From the NCBI GenBank assembly GCA_026399445.1, contig JAPLRA010000066.1, positions 1 to 12,498 of the forward strand: DNA of 12,498 bases, read 5' to 3'. The first letter of the stretch is position 1, and the number at the start of each line of letters is the position of its first letter. The translations under genes and the position numbers were made by a program. Shown piece after piece: positions 1 through 7,425 of this stretch. Origin of the DNA: Sulfuritalea sp. Its GTDB lineage: Bacteria > Pseudomonadota > Gammaproteobacteria > Burkholderiales > Rhodocyclaceae. The notes beneath the pieces are model-generated. The model was given only the letters and a program-made list of their open reading frames with translations. It was not told the origin of the DNA and made no database searches.

Positions 1-544
1 CAAGCGACGGCCGGCGGCTCTCGAGGAAGCGCTCTCCCAGTTCACCCAGTTCACGCGCCTTGGCCGGCGAGCAATGCTTGAGGATGCCCTCGCGCGTCTC
101 GAACATGAGGTTGAGGCCGTCGAAGGCGCCGTAGCGTTCTTCAAGGCGATCGACGATGCTCAGACTTTGCAGATTGTGTTCAAAGCCGCCATGCGCCAGC
201 ATGCACTCGTTGAGGGCATCCTGCCCCGCGTGCCCGAAGGGCGTATGACCGAGGTCATGCGCCAGCGCAATCGCCTCGACCAGGTCGTCGTTGAGGTGCA
301 TGGCACGCGCGATCGAACGCGCGATCTGGGCGACCTCGATGCTGTGCGTAAGGCGGGTGCGGAACAGGTCGCCTTCGTGATTGACGAAAACCTGCGTTTT
401 GTATTCGAGCCGACGAAAAGCGGTGGAATGCACGATCCGGTCACGGTCGCGCTGAAACTCGCTGCGCGCTTTCGGCCGCGGCTCGAGGATGGCACGACCG
501 CGACTGGCGCCGTCGCTCACTGCGTAGGGCGCCAGATCACTCAC
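1..544 (-). CDS. dgt: deoxyguanosinetriphosphate triphosphohydrolase-like protein (HD domain), 3' part beyond window
   Basis: Cytoplasmic HD-superfamily hydrolase that cleaves dNTPs, classically dGTP, to deoxynucleoside and triphosphate and so adjusts dNTP pools. The 181 visible residues are the N-terminal part. They include the family block FRRLEYKTQVFVNHEGD (43-59), RTRLTHSIEVAQIARSIAR (62-80) with metal ligand H67, and the HD pair H96-D97 in HDLGHTPFGHAGQDALNE. I chose the GTG at 544-542: it gives the usual start (SDLAPYAVSDGASRGR) and has a GAGG about 9 bases upstream. It overlaps the aroB stop by 8 bases (GTGAGTGA), so it is probably translated by coupling to aroB. A later in-frame GTG at codon 9 is a weaker alternative. 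The family is certain from the motifs. The exact substrate is not, because several homologues in this family act on dNTPs other than dGTP. Confidence 0.95.
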   Translation of the reverse strand, partial: MSDLAPYAVSDGASRGRAILEPRPKARSEFQRDRDRIVHSTAFRRLEYKTQVFVNHEGDLFRTRLTHSIEVAQIARSIARAMHLNDDLVEAIALAHDLGHTPFGHAGQDALNECMLAHGGFEHNLQSLSIVDRLEERYGAFDGLNLMFETREGILKHCSPAKARELGELGERFLESRRPSL

Positions 545-1631
545 GGCAGCATGCCTCGATGGTCGCGACAATTTCCTCGCGCGGCGCGTCGGCAAACGTC
601 ACTGCGTTGCCCAGCCCCTTGAGCAGGATCAGTCGCAAATTGCCGGCGACGACCTTCTTGTCGTGGGACATCAACTCGAGATAGCGTTCGGCACCGAGGT
701 CGGCCCCCTTGACCGGCAGTCCGGCGCGCTGCATGAGCGCGCGTACACGGGCGACATCAGTGGCGGACAACCAACCGAGTCGGCGTGAAAGTTCAACGGC
801 CATCATGGTCCCGGCGGCAACCGCTTCGCCATGCAGCCACTCGCCATAGCCCATTCCGGTTTCTATGGCATGGCCGAAGGTATGGCCGAGATTGAGCAGC
901 GCACGACCGCCTTCACGGGCGGTCTCCAATTCGTCTGCCGCTACGACTTCGGCCTTGTTGACGCAGGAGCGTTCGATTGCATAGCCGAGCAGGTCGCCAT
1001 CGCGTGCCAGAAGGCCGTCCATATTGGCTTCCAGCCAACCGAGAAACGGCAGGTCGCGAATCAGCCCGTACTTGATCACCTCCGCCATGCCCGCCGACAG
1101 TTCGCGATCCGGGAGGGTCTTGAGGGTATCCGTATCCGCCAGCACCAGCTTCGGCTGCCAGAAAGCGCCGACCATGTTCTTTCCGCGCGGATGATTGATC
1201 CCCGTCTTGCCGCCCACCGAAGAATCGACCTGCGACAACAAGGTGGTCGGTACCTGGATGAAGGGCACGCCGCGCTGGTAGGTGGCCGCGGCGAAGCCCG
1301 CCAGGTCTCCAATCACCCCGCCGCCGAGGGCGACGATCGTGGTACCGCGATCGCAGCGCGTTGCCAACAAAACGTCGTAGATCAGGTTGAGCGACTCCCA
1401 GTTCTTGTGCGCTTCGCCATCGGGCAGGATGATCGGCGTAACGCCAACGCCGAGTTTTTCGAGCGCCTCGGCGAGCGCGTCCATGTACAAGGGGGCAACG
1501 GTCGTGTTGCTCACCAGAGCGACACGCGGGTTGCGCAAATACGGGAGGATGATATCGGCACGGGAAACAAGGCCACCGCCGATCAGGATCGGATAGCTGC
1601 GTTCAGCCAGTTCAAGGTTCAGGCGGCGCAT
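537..1631 (-). CDS. aroB: 3-dehydroquinate synthase
   Basis: Second enzyme of the shikimate pathway: converts DAHP to 3-dehydroquinate in the cytoplasm, using NAD+ and a divalent metal, on the way to chorismate and the aromatic amino acids. At 364 residues it is normal for the family. Visible motifs are DGEAHKNWES (71-80), the NAD-binding LGGGVIGDLAGF (102-113) and PTTLLSQVDSSVGGKTGIN (128-146). The expected metal ligands are E184 (GMAEVIKYG), H250 (LNLGHTFGH) and H267 (LHGEA). SHDKKV lies near the C-terminus. The ATG start lies inside the end of aroK, overlapping it by 13 bases, and gives the usual N-terminus (LNLELAERSYPILIGGG). A GGGAG lies 11 bases upstream. It is the middle gene of an aroK-aroB-dgt unit. 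No residue looks missing. Confidence 0.97.
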   Translation of the reverse strand: MRRLNLELAERSYPILIGGGLVSRADIILPYLRNPRVALVSNTTVAPLYMDALAEALEKLGVGVTPIILPDGEAHKNWESLNLIYDVLLATRCDRGTTIVALGGGVIGDLAGFAAATYQRGVPFIQVPTTLLSQVDSSVGGKTGINHPRGKNMVGAFWQPKLVLADTDTLKTLPDRELSAGMAEVIKYGLIRDLPFLGWLEANMDGLLARDGDLLGYAIERSCVNKAEVVAADELETAREGGRALLNLGHTFGHAIETGMGYGEWLHGEAVAAGTMMAVELSRRLGWLSATDVARVRALMQRAGLPVKGADLGAERYLELMSHDKKVVAGNLRLILLKGLGNAVTFADAPREEIVATIEACCRE

Positions 1632-2146
1632 TGCTTGCCCAACTCCCGTTCAACATGTTTGACCAAATGGTTGACGCTGCCGCCCATGCTGTTGATGACG
1701 ATATCTGCGACCTCGCGATACAAAGGGTCGCGCGCCGCGAACAACTCCTCGATCTTCTGCATCGGGTCAGCGACCTGCAGCAAAGGCCGATTGGGATCAA
1801 GGCGGGTCCGTTCGAAAAGCAAGCGCGGCGCCACGTAAAGATAGACCACTGTGCCACCCTGCTTCAGCGCCGCTCGATTTTCCGGGCGCAATACGGCGCC
1901 GCCTCCCGTAGCGACGATCAGGTTGGACTCGCTGGCAAGTTCGGCAATCACCCTGGACTCGCGGTCGCGAAACCCCTTTTCGCCCTCGATGTCGAAAATC
2001 AGGGGAATCCTGACACCGGTCCGCGCCTCTATCTCGTGATCCGCATCGATAAAGGAACGCTGCATGCGCCTCGCCAGCTGGCGGCCAACCGTAGTCTTGC
2101 CGGCGCCTGGCATGCCCACCAGATAGATATTGTTCTTTGCACTCAC
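1619..2146 (-). CDS. aroK: shikimate kinase
   Basis: Phosphorylates shikimate at the 3-hydroxyl with ATP, step five of the shikimate pathway, in the cytoplasm. The 175 residues match the family. They show the Walker A loop GMPGAGKTT (11-19), the shikimate and Mg site D34/D36 (DADHEIE), R60 in GEKGFRDRES, the GGG loop at 81-83 (ATGGGAVLR), and the lid arginine R120 in LDPNRPLL. The start is a GTG at 2146. An in-frame TGA lies five codons upstream with no other start codon between, and the resulting N-terminus (SAKNNIYLVGMPGAG) aligns with known shikimate kinases. No Shine-Dalgarno sequence is visible. A good -10 element ends only 7 bases before the start, so the message may be leaderless. The gene lies 71 bases behind pilQ, beyond a terminator. 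Confidence 0.96.
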   Translation of the reverse strand: MSAKNNIYLVGMPGAGKTTVGRQLARRMQRSFIDADHEIEARTGVRIPLIFDIEGEKGFRDRESRVIAELASESNLIVATGGGAVLRPENRAALKQGGTVVYLYVAPRLLFERTRLDPNRPLLQVADPMQKIEELFAARDPLYREVADIVINSMGGSVNHLVKHVERELGKQCAA

Positions 2147-2152
2147 GACCGA

Positions 2153-2161
2153 ATTGTATCA
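2153..2161 (-). promoter_or_regulatory. extended -10 promoter of aroK-aroB-dgt
   Basis: On the minus strand the bases read TGATACAAT, which fits the extended -10 consensus TGnTATAAT with one mismatch. The hexamer TACAAT occupies 2158-2153. No good -35 is seen: the matching position falls in the terminator stem. Extended -10 promoters often manage without one. The expected start of transcription, 7 bases past the hexamer, is 2146, the first base of the aroK GTG. The position, just after the pilQ terminator, suggests an independent promoter for the aro genes. This is a prediction from sequence only. Confidence 0.55.
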
Positions 2162-2165
2162 GCGC

Positions 2166-2197
2166 AAAAGAAAGAGGCCGGCTTGCGCCGGCCTCTT
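2166..2197 (-). terminator. intrinsic terminator after pilQ
   Basis: On the minus strand a perfect 11-bp stem AAGAGGCCGGC / GCCGGCCTCTT with loop GCAA is followed by the T-rich tail TCTTTT. It begins about 20 bases after the pilQ stop and should end the pilMNOPQ transcript. On the plus strand the stem is followed by CACATAAC, with no T-tract, so it works in one direction only. Some read-through into aroK remains possible. Confidence 0.9.
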
Positions 2198-2217
2198 CAC
2201 ATAACAGCAGACTCGAT

Positions 2218-4449
2218 CTAGCGTTGCGTCAGCACATCACTGACAATACGCGGCGTGATGAAGACCAGCAATTCACTGCGCGACTGGGTCTTTGTCGTCG
2301 TCTTGAACAGGAAGCCAACGTACGGAAGATCGCCGAGGAAGGGAACGCGGTCCTGAGTCTGGATATCCGATTCACGGGCAAAGCCGCCGATAACCACCGT
2401 GCCGCCATTTTCCACAATCACGCTGGTGGTAACCTTGTTGGTGTCCAGACTGCCGGTCGTCGCATTGGTGATCGTGCTCTTGGCAATGTTCAATTCAAGA
2501 CTGATGCGGTTGTCCGGATTGACCGAAGGTGTCACGCCGAGAGTGAGCGGTGCCGAAAAGGTCTGGTAGATCGGCAAGCCCGTGGTGGCATTTACGCCGG
2601 TAAGGATGGTGACCTGCTGGGTATTGTTGATGGTCGCCGCCTTGCGGTTGAGCGTGACAATGCGCGGCGAGGAGATGGTCTTGTTTCGCGAATCGTTCTC
2701 CGCCGCCTGCAGTTCCAGCGCCAATAGTTTGGTGCCGGCATTGTTGAACAGCATCAGGCCGATATTGGCAGCGGCAGCCAGTGAATAACTCGGCTGAAAT
2801 ACGTTGGTCGACGACCGAGCCAGTGCCGGTGCGGTGGGTGCGCCAAATGTATCTACATTGGAGAACCCGGTCGTCGTTCCCAGTGCCACGCGCGTGGTAT
2901 TCGTGCCAGGCACCTGATAGCCGCGATTTCCCAATTCATCTGCACTGGCGACTCGTAAGCGCATGCCCAACGAATTTGCAAAACCCGTCGAAGCTTCGAC
3001 AATGCGTGCTTCGATCATCACCTGCTTGGGCGGGATATCCACATTGCGAATCACTTCGCGAATCGCTTCAACTACGGCAGACGTATCGCGCACAAACACC
3101 TGGTTGGTGGCGTCGTGCACCGATATTCCCCCGCGCGCGGTAAGCATTCCTTTGCTTGCGCCGCCACCCGCAGCGGCCCCCGGCGCAGGGCCAGCTGCTG
3201 GCGCACCCGCCGCTGGCGCGGCGCCGGCTGCGGCGCTGGTTGCGGCAAAGCTGCTGTTCACCAGCGAGACTATGTCGGCTGCCTTGACATAGTTGAGCTT
3301 GAAGGTTTCCGCCACAAGCGGCGCCACGTCGCTCGCCCGCGTCGTTTCGTCGGCCGTGTCCTGGTCGCGTTTTTGCAGCACGGCCCGATCGCCGAAAAGA
3401 ACGATGTCATTGCGCACCCGCATGCCGGAGTTGACCTGGGCCATGATGATTTCCAGCGCCTGGTCATACGGAATGTTGTCGAGGTTGGCGGTGACCGTTC
3501 TGCCATTCAGGGAAGGGTCGATCAGTACATTCTTGCCAGAAATGTCGGCAAGCGTGCGCAACACCATGGTTGCGTCCGCATTGAAGAAGTTTATTGAGAC
3601 CTTCTGCCCCTGCTCTCCGCCTTGAACCAGCTTGTTGGCCTCGTCGGCGGCTATCGGCTTCACTTCGATGGTCAGCTGGTTGTTGGCCAGATGGGCTTGG
3701 TGAAACCAGCGTCCGCGCGCCGCGATTTCGAGGCGCGTCAGATTGCCCATCGCACGCGATGTCAGCGTGGTTACCGGCGTCGCAAAATCATTCACGTCGC
3801 GTCGATTTTGCAGGCGCTCAGGTAGCTCGACGTCGCGCAATTCGACAACAAGTCCGGAACCCGCGCGGCGGATGTCTATGGGTACGGTGCCATCAGTCAG
3901 ATCCACCGTGATTGTTGCCTGCGCGTCTTCACCGCGCCTGAATACGATGTCACGGATAGCAGCCGAGTCGGCCGCTACGACCGGCTTCGCCGCACCAGTC
4001 GGCGCTGTCGCCAAAGTCGGTTGATAAACACTCGGCGCCGGCTCCTGACTCGCCTGGACGCTCTGCGCCTGCAACTTTATAAACAGGACGTCGCCGGCTA
4101 TCTCTGTTGAAAATTTCGTCGGCCGATAGAGGTTAAGTACCAGGCGCGTCAGCTTGTCGGTCTGGACCAGGTTCAGGCTCTTGAGATCACCCGTCGCCAC
4201 TTGCTGCGTGGTCTGCCCCGACTGGTTGTCGGTCCCGGGGAAGTCAATCACGACCCGCGGCGGTTCGAGGACACTCCAGTTTCCCGGCATCGCCTTCAAC
4301 GGAGCGGACATCTGCACCTTGAGAAGGACCTGATCACCATCGCGCCTGACCTGAATCTGCTTGATGGAGTTTTCTGCCGCGTTCGATGCACCGGGCAGGC
4401 CAAACAGGAAGCTCGCCAGCACAACCGCGGCCATATGGAAATTCTTCAT
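2218..4449 (-). CDS. pilQ: type IV pilus secretin PilQ
   Basis: Outer-membrane secretin that forms the gated channel through which the type IV pilus leaves the cell. The 743 residues begin with a Sec signal peptide (about 1-24, cleavage after SNA). Two peptidoglycan-binding AMIN domains follow (about 28-128 and 165-265), then an N0/STN domain (about 284-355, VSINFFNADATMVLRTLADI) and an N1 domain from about 382. N1 is interrupted by an Ala/Gly/Pro-rich stretch (401-433) and resumes at GISVHDATNQVFVRDT. The beta-barrel secretin domain occupies the C-terminal half and ends in LLVFITPRIVSDVLTQR. I chose the ATG at 4449, one base overlapping the pilP stop (TGATG), because a strong AAAGGAGGAGGA lies just upstream. 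A TTG one codon earlier is less likely. It is the last gene of the pilM-Q unit and is followed by a terminator. Confidence 0.97.
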   Translation of the reverse strand: MKNFHMAAVVLASFLFGLPGASNAAENSIKQIQVRRDGDQVLLKVQMSAPLKAMPGNWSVLEPPRVVIDFPGTDNQSGQTTQQVATGDLKSLNLVQTDKLTRLVLNLYRPTKFSTEIAGDVLFIKLQAQSVQASQEPAPSVYQPTLATAPTGAAKPVVAADSAAIRDIVFRRGEDAQATITVDLTDGTVPIDIRRAGSGLVVELRDVELPERLQNRRDVNDFATPVTTLTSRAMGNLTRLEIAARGRWFHQAHLANNQLTIEVKPIAADEANKLVQGGEQGQKVSINFFNADATMVLRTLADISGKNVLIDPSLNGRTVTANLDNIPYDQALEIIMAQVNSGMRVRNDIVLFGDRAVLQKRDQDTADETTRASDVAPLVAETFKLNYVKAADIVSLVNSSFAATSAAAGAAPAAGAPAAGPAPGAAAGGGASKGMLTARGGISVHDATNQVFVRDTSAVVEAIREVIRNVDIPPKQVMIEARIVEASTGFANSLGMRLRVASADELGNRGYQVPGTNTTRVALGTTTGFSNVDTFGAPTAPALARSSTNVFQPSYSLAAAANIGLMLFNNAGTKLLALELQAAENDSRNKTISSPRIVTLNRKAATINNTQQVTILTGVNATTGLPIYQTFSAPLTLGVTPSVNPDNRISLELNIAKSTITNATTGSLDTNKVTTSVIVENGGTVVIGGFARESDIQTQDRVPFLGDLPYVGFLFKTTTKTQSRSELLVFITPRIVSDVLTQR
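3151..3249 (-). repeat. low-complexity Ala/Gly/Pro linker coding stretch in pilQ
   Basis: Bases 3151-3249 encode PilQ residues 401-433, made almost only of Ala, Gly, Pro and Ser (for example AAPAAGAPAAGPAPGAAAGG). The DNA is very GC-rich with repeated GGCGC/GCGCC and GCCGGC-like units but no exact tandem period. It sits where other secretins have a variable loop in the N1 domain. It is probably flexible and may vary in length between strains. Confidence 0.7.
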
Positions 4450-4970
4450 CAAAGTCCTCCTCCTTTCGGTACATCGAGTTTTCGTTCCTGCTCAACCCAT
4501 GCACCGTTTGCATCCTTGACGGTTTCAAGCACCGTGATGCCTTCCTTGCTGATTGCCGTTATCTTGCCAAAACTACGGCCCATGTATTCGCCAACGCGCA
4601 CGTGCTTTGGCTTGTTCGGTGGTGGAGTCTGAATCAGGGCATAGGGCACTGCCCCCGCCGCAATAATGCCAACCACCTTGAGATCCTCGATCGGAAAGAT
4701 TTCCAGCGGCTGCTGGGGTCGAGTGCGATCCGGTGCCGTTTTGTCGGCAATGGCCTCCAACGTGGCGATCTTGCCGGCCGCGAAGGGTGGCGTCAGCGTC
4801 TCCGTTTCATAGGCGACCACCGGAAATGCGGTTATTTCCGGCAGAGGCGAGACCCTCCCTTTCATGCCTTTGGTCTCTTCGCGCATCCACTGCCGAAGAT
4901 CCTGATGCTCTTCGGCCGCGCAGCCGAGCAACAGTAGCGCACAGAGGATTAGAAGGCCATGGAGTTTCAT
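4449..4970 (-). CDS. pilP: type IV pilus assembly lipoprotein PilP
   Basis: Inner-membrane lipoprotein of the pilus alignment complex. It links the PilN/PilO dimer to the periplasmic N-domains of PilQ. At 173 residues it is the family's usual size. The N-terminus MKLHGLLILCALLLLGC is a lipoprotein signal with lipobox LLGC and acylated C17. A flexible Pro-containing region follows, then a C-terminal beta domain (about 95-170) with FPIEDLKVVGII, PYALIQTP, HVRVGEYMG and the conserved ITAISKEGITVLE. The ATG overlaps the pilO stop as ATGA, and the stop overlaps the pilQ start, so translation is probably coupled on both sides. Nothing is missing. Confidence 0.95.
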   Translation of the reverse strand: MKLHGLLILCALLLLGCAAEEHQDLRQWMREETKGMKGRVSPLPEITAFPVVAYETETLTPPFAAGKIATLEAIADKTAPDRTRPQQPLEIFPIEDLKVVGIIAAGAVPYALIQTPPPNKPKHVRVGEYMGRSFGKITAISKEGITVLETVKDANGAWVEQERKLDVPKGGGL

Positions 4971-5722
4971 TTCTTTCCTTTAGCCTGTTGGGCCTTCTTC
5001 TGATTGGCCATTTCGCCATCATCAAGGTAGCGGAAGGTCTTTGCCGTCGTTCTCAGCACCAGCGTCCCATTCGGGTTCGTAGTCAGGTTGATGTCGTTCA
5101 GGGTCACAATGCGCGGCAATCTTGCGAGATCCCCGGTAAATCCCCCGATGTCGTGATAGCTGCCGATGAGGTTCAATGTAATAGGCACCTCGGCGTAAAA
5201 CTCTCGGGGCGCTTCGCCACCCGGCTTGAAGAGTTCAACCGAGAGGCCTCGAGCTTGCGCCGCCTTGTTGATATCGACCAGCATGTCTCCCATCTCGGCC
5301 TTGTTCGGCAACTGCTTGAGCAAAGCACCGAAGGAACGATCTATCTCGGCCAGTTGGCGGCGATACTCGTCAAGATTGACGGCCTGCCTTTTCTTGCCCA
5401 GCCAGTCTTCCTTATGCTTGGCTTCAAGAACCTTGGTTGCCTCAAGCTCATCCAGCTGGACGCTCCAGCCGATTTGTCCAAAACCCCACGAGGCGGCGAT
5501 CAAAGCCACAAAGAGGCCCAACAGACTGACAATACGGGGTGCCAACGGCCAGAGCCCAGGATCCTTTGGATCGAGCGTCTTGAAATCCGTCACCAACTGC
5601 TGGAAATCTATCAGCGGCGCCTTGGGTGGCGCAGGCTCGGTCTTTTCAGCCTGTTTTTCCGCCAGACGTTCGGCGGCCGACTTGCGCTTGAACAAAGAGG
5701 ACAGATCAGGCAGCTTCATCAT
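4967..5722 (-). CDS. pilO: type IV pilus inner-membrane protein PilO
   Basis: Bitopic inner-membrane protein that pairs with PilN and transmits signals between the cytoplasmic PilM ring and the periplasmic PilP/PilQ. The 251 residues comprise a charged cytoplasmic N-terminus (1-57, with an AERLAEKQAEKTEPAPPK stretch), one membrane helix (about 59-82, LGLFVALIAASWGFG), a coiled coil (about 86-135) and a ferredoxin-like periplasmic domain (about 140-230, ending near TTAKTFRYL). The Lys-rich tail KKAQQAKGKK is disordered. Two ATG codons stand in tandem at 5722 and 5719. The first gives an ATGA overlap with the pilN stop, as at the neighbouring joints. It is somewhat longer than many PilO proteins because of the N-terminal arm. 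Confidence 0.95.
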   Translation of the reverse strand: MMKLPDLSSLFKRKSAAERLAEKQAEKTEPAPPKAPLIDFQQLVTDFKTLDPKDPGLWPLAPRIVSLLGLFVALIAASWGFGQIGWSVQLDELEATKVLEAKHKEDWLGKKRQAVNLDEYRRQLAEIDRSFGALLKQLPNKAEMGDMLVDINKAAQARGLSVELFKPGGEAPREFYAEVPITLNLIGSYHDIGGFTGDLARLPRIVTLNDINLTTNPNGTLVLRTTAKTFRYLDDGEMANQKKAQQAKGKK

Positions 5723-6282
5723 TTCTTCCCCGGCGCCGCTGTCTGGCGGGTGATCACGGTGGTTATGCTGAACGCATTGAGACGCCGACTGGCCACCGCC
5801 TCAGCCTTGGTTTCAATCAGAGTCGATTGTTCCAGCAGTGGCGATTCGTCGAGATTGTTCATGAGCGTGGTGATCCGCGCGTTGGACTGCGCGTAGCCCG
5901 AAATGACAATTTTTGGTCCGGTCTGCGTCAAAGTACGCAAATAGATGCCTTCCGGCACTTGCTTCGCCAGCTCATTGAACAAATGCACCGTTTCCGTGCG
6001 ATTGGCCTGCAGTGCCTCGATCACCCGCTTGCGGGCCAAGAGTGCATTGGTCTGCTCCTGGATTTTCTTGATCTCGTCGATTTCCTTGTCCAGACTGGCA
6101 ATTTCTCGCTTGAGAAACTCATTTTTCTCGTTCTGGGTCGCAATCTGACGATTGACGATCGAAAAACCCAGGAACCAGATCAGGCCCGCCAGCACGGACA
6201 CCAAACCCAACAAGACATAAAACTGCTGGCGCCGTCCCTTGCGCTTCGCCTCTCGATGAGGAAGTAGATTGATCCGGATCAT
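5719..6282 (-). CDS. pilN: type IV pilus inner-membrane protein PilN
   Basis: Bitopic inner-membrane protein that docks PilM through its cytoplasmic N-terminus and forms a heterodimer with PilO. The 187 residues begin MIRINLLPHREAK. The INLLP motif (4-8) is the known PilM-binding peptide of the family. A membrane helix follows at about 22-44 (FYVLLGLVSVLAGLIWFLGF), then a coiled coil (about 46-95) and a periplasmic domain with PEGIYLRTLTQTGPKIVISGY. I chose the ATG at 6282, overlapping the pilM stop as ATGA, with AGGAAG 8 bases upstream. The open frame extends ten codons further up into pilM, but that would place extra residues before the conserved start and is rejected. Confidence 0.96.
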   Translation of the reverse strand: MIRINLLPHREAKRKGRRQQFYVLLGLVSVLAGLIWFLGFSIVNRQIATQNEKNEFLKREIASLDKEIDEIKKIQEQTNALLARKRVIEALQANRTETVHLFNELAKQVPEGIYLRTLTQTGPKIVISGYAQSNARITTLMNNLDESPLLEQSTLIETKAEAVASRRLNAFSITTVITRQTAAPGKK

Positions 6283-7370
6283 TGATCGAACTTCCTGAGA
6301 GCGAGCCCGCAAGCCACCAACAGCGAAGGCGCATCCGCAGCAAGCTGTTTTGCGCGAATGCGCGGTGATATTGCCATCCCGGCAAATGGATCAGCCAGCA
6401 GGGTATTTACGTTGGTGCGCTGACCGACGATTTCCGCGACACCCGGAACCAGGGCCGAGCCGCCCGCAAGAAGTATGTGGTGCACTTCGTTGAACGGTGT
6501 CGAGGTAAAGAAAAACTGCAGCGCACGGGCGACTTCCTGCGCCATGTTTTCAATGAAGGGATGAAGAATTTCCGCTTCGTAGTTGTCTGGCGGCGTACCG
6601 GAACGCTTGAGGTTCTCAGCCTCGTCTGGGCCCATGCCGTAAACGCGCATGATCTCATCGGTGAGTTGCGATCCGCCGAAAGCCTGCTCGCGCGCGTAGA
6701 GTTGCTGGTTATCCTTCATGATGGTGATTTTCATCGCCGAGGCGCCCACGTCCACCAGCGCGACGATCTGGTCCACCCCCTCGCGCGGTAGCTGCTTGAT
6801 TACCAATTCATAGGCCACCTGGATCGCGTAGGCCTCGACATCCATCACCACGGGTTTTAGCTGAGCCAATTCGGCGGCAGCTACACGGTCTTCGACCTTT
6901 TCCTTTCGCGAAGCCGCCAGTAATACCTCGACGTCATCAGGGCTCCCCGGTGCCGGCCCGATGACCTGAAAGTCAAGATTGACCTCCTCCAGCGCAAACG
7001 GAATGTACTGATTGGCCTCCGACTCGACCTGAATCTCCATGTCCTGCTCGCGCAGGTTGCCAGGCAGTGTGATCTTCTTGGTGATGACCGCGGAAGTCGG
7101 TAGCGCCAACGCCACGAAGCGGGTAGAGGTGCCGAGTCGCTTCCAGCACCGCTGCAGGGTATCGGCCACAGATTCAAGCGACGCCAGATTGCCATCCAGC
7201 ACGGCTTCCTTCGGCAAGGGCTCGATCGCATAGCGCTCAACCCGCGGCTGCCCCTTGCCGGCATCAACCAACTCGACCATCTTGACGGCGGTCGAACTGA
7301 TATCCACGCCGATCAGCGGACGCAGCTTCGGGTTAAAGATCGACTTCAGGGCCGAGACATCGATCTGCAA
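6279..7370 (-). CDS. pilM: type IV pilus assembly ATPase-fold protein PilM
   Basis: Cytoplasmic actin/FtsA-like protein that binds nucleotide and the PilN N-terminus, forming the inner ring of the pilus alignment complex. It has 363 residues, the usual size. Visible are the first phosphate loop LIGVDISSTAVKMVEL (19-34), the second VALVDVGASAMKITIM with its DxG, and the adenosine-loop motif ILLAGGSALVPGVAEIVGQR. The typical DPFAGM segment lies near the end. The start is a TTG at 7370. It has AAAGGA 8 bases upstream and gives the N-terminus MQIDVSALKSIFNPKLRPL, and no in-frame ATG lies nearby. It is the first gene of pilMNOPQ and is divergent from mrcA. The SD and the first two bases of the start codon can pair in a hairpin. 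Confidence 0.95.
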   Translation of the reverse strand: MQIDVSALKSIFNPKLRPLIGVDISSTAVKMVELVDAGKGQPRVERYAIEPLPKEAVLDGNLASLESVADTLQRCWKRLGTSTRFVALALPTSAVITKKITLPGNLREQDMEIQVESEANQYIPFALEEVNLDFQVIGPAPGSPDDVEVLLAASRKEKVEDRVAAAELAQLKPVVMDVEAYAIQVAYELVIKQLPREGVDQIVALVDVGASAMKITIMKDNQQLYAREQAFGGSQLTDEIMRVYGMGPDEAENLKRSGTPPDNYEAEILHPFIENMAQEVARALQFFFTSTPFNEVHHILLAGGSALVPGVAEIVGQRTNVNTLLADPFAGMAISPRIRAKQLAADAPSLLVACGLALRKFDQ

Positions 7371-7384
7371 AGGATTTTTCCTTT
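7369..7384 (-). promoter_or_regulatory. hairpin over pilM ribosome binding site
   Basis: In the pilM message the bases AAAGGA AAAA TCCTTT form a 6-bp stem with an AAAA loop. The 5' arm is the Shine-Dalgarno sequence. The last two bases of the 3' arm are the first two of the TTG start codon. A flanking T-G pair could add a seventh pair. The stem is short and A/T-rich, so it would be weak and perhaps temperature-sensitive. The pairing is seen in the sequence. A regulatory role is inference. Confidence 0.4.
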
Positions 7385-7425
7385 AAAAATATTGTGTTAC
7401 GAGCTATACAGATAATTTACTTCAG

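Noticed and set aside
831..1838. A 335-codon open frame on the plus strand opposite aroB and aroK
   Set aside because: Shadow of two well-supported enzymes. No motif, signal or initiation site.
2172..2197. The GC-rich hairpin as a terminator for plus-strand transcription too
   Set aside because: On the plus strand the stem is followed by CACATAAC with no T-tract, and no plus-strand gene ends there.
4733..5896. A 387-codon open frame on the plus strand opposite pilP, pilO and part of pilN
   Set aside because: It crosses three real genes on the other strand, and its sequence has no domain character.
6279..6312. A longer pilN beginning at 6312
   Set aside because: The extra ten residues overlap pilM further and precede the conserved MIRINLLP start, which has its own ATG and AGGAAG.
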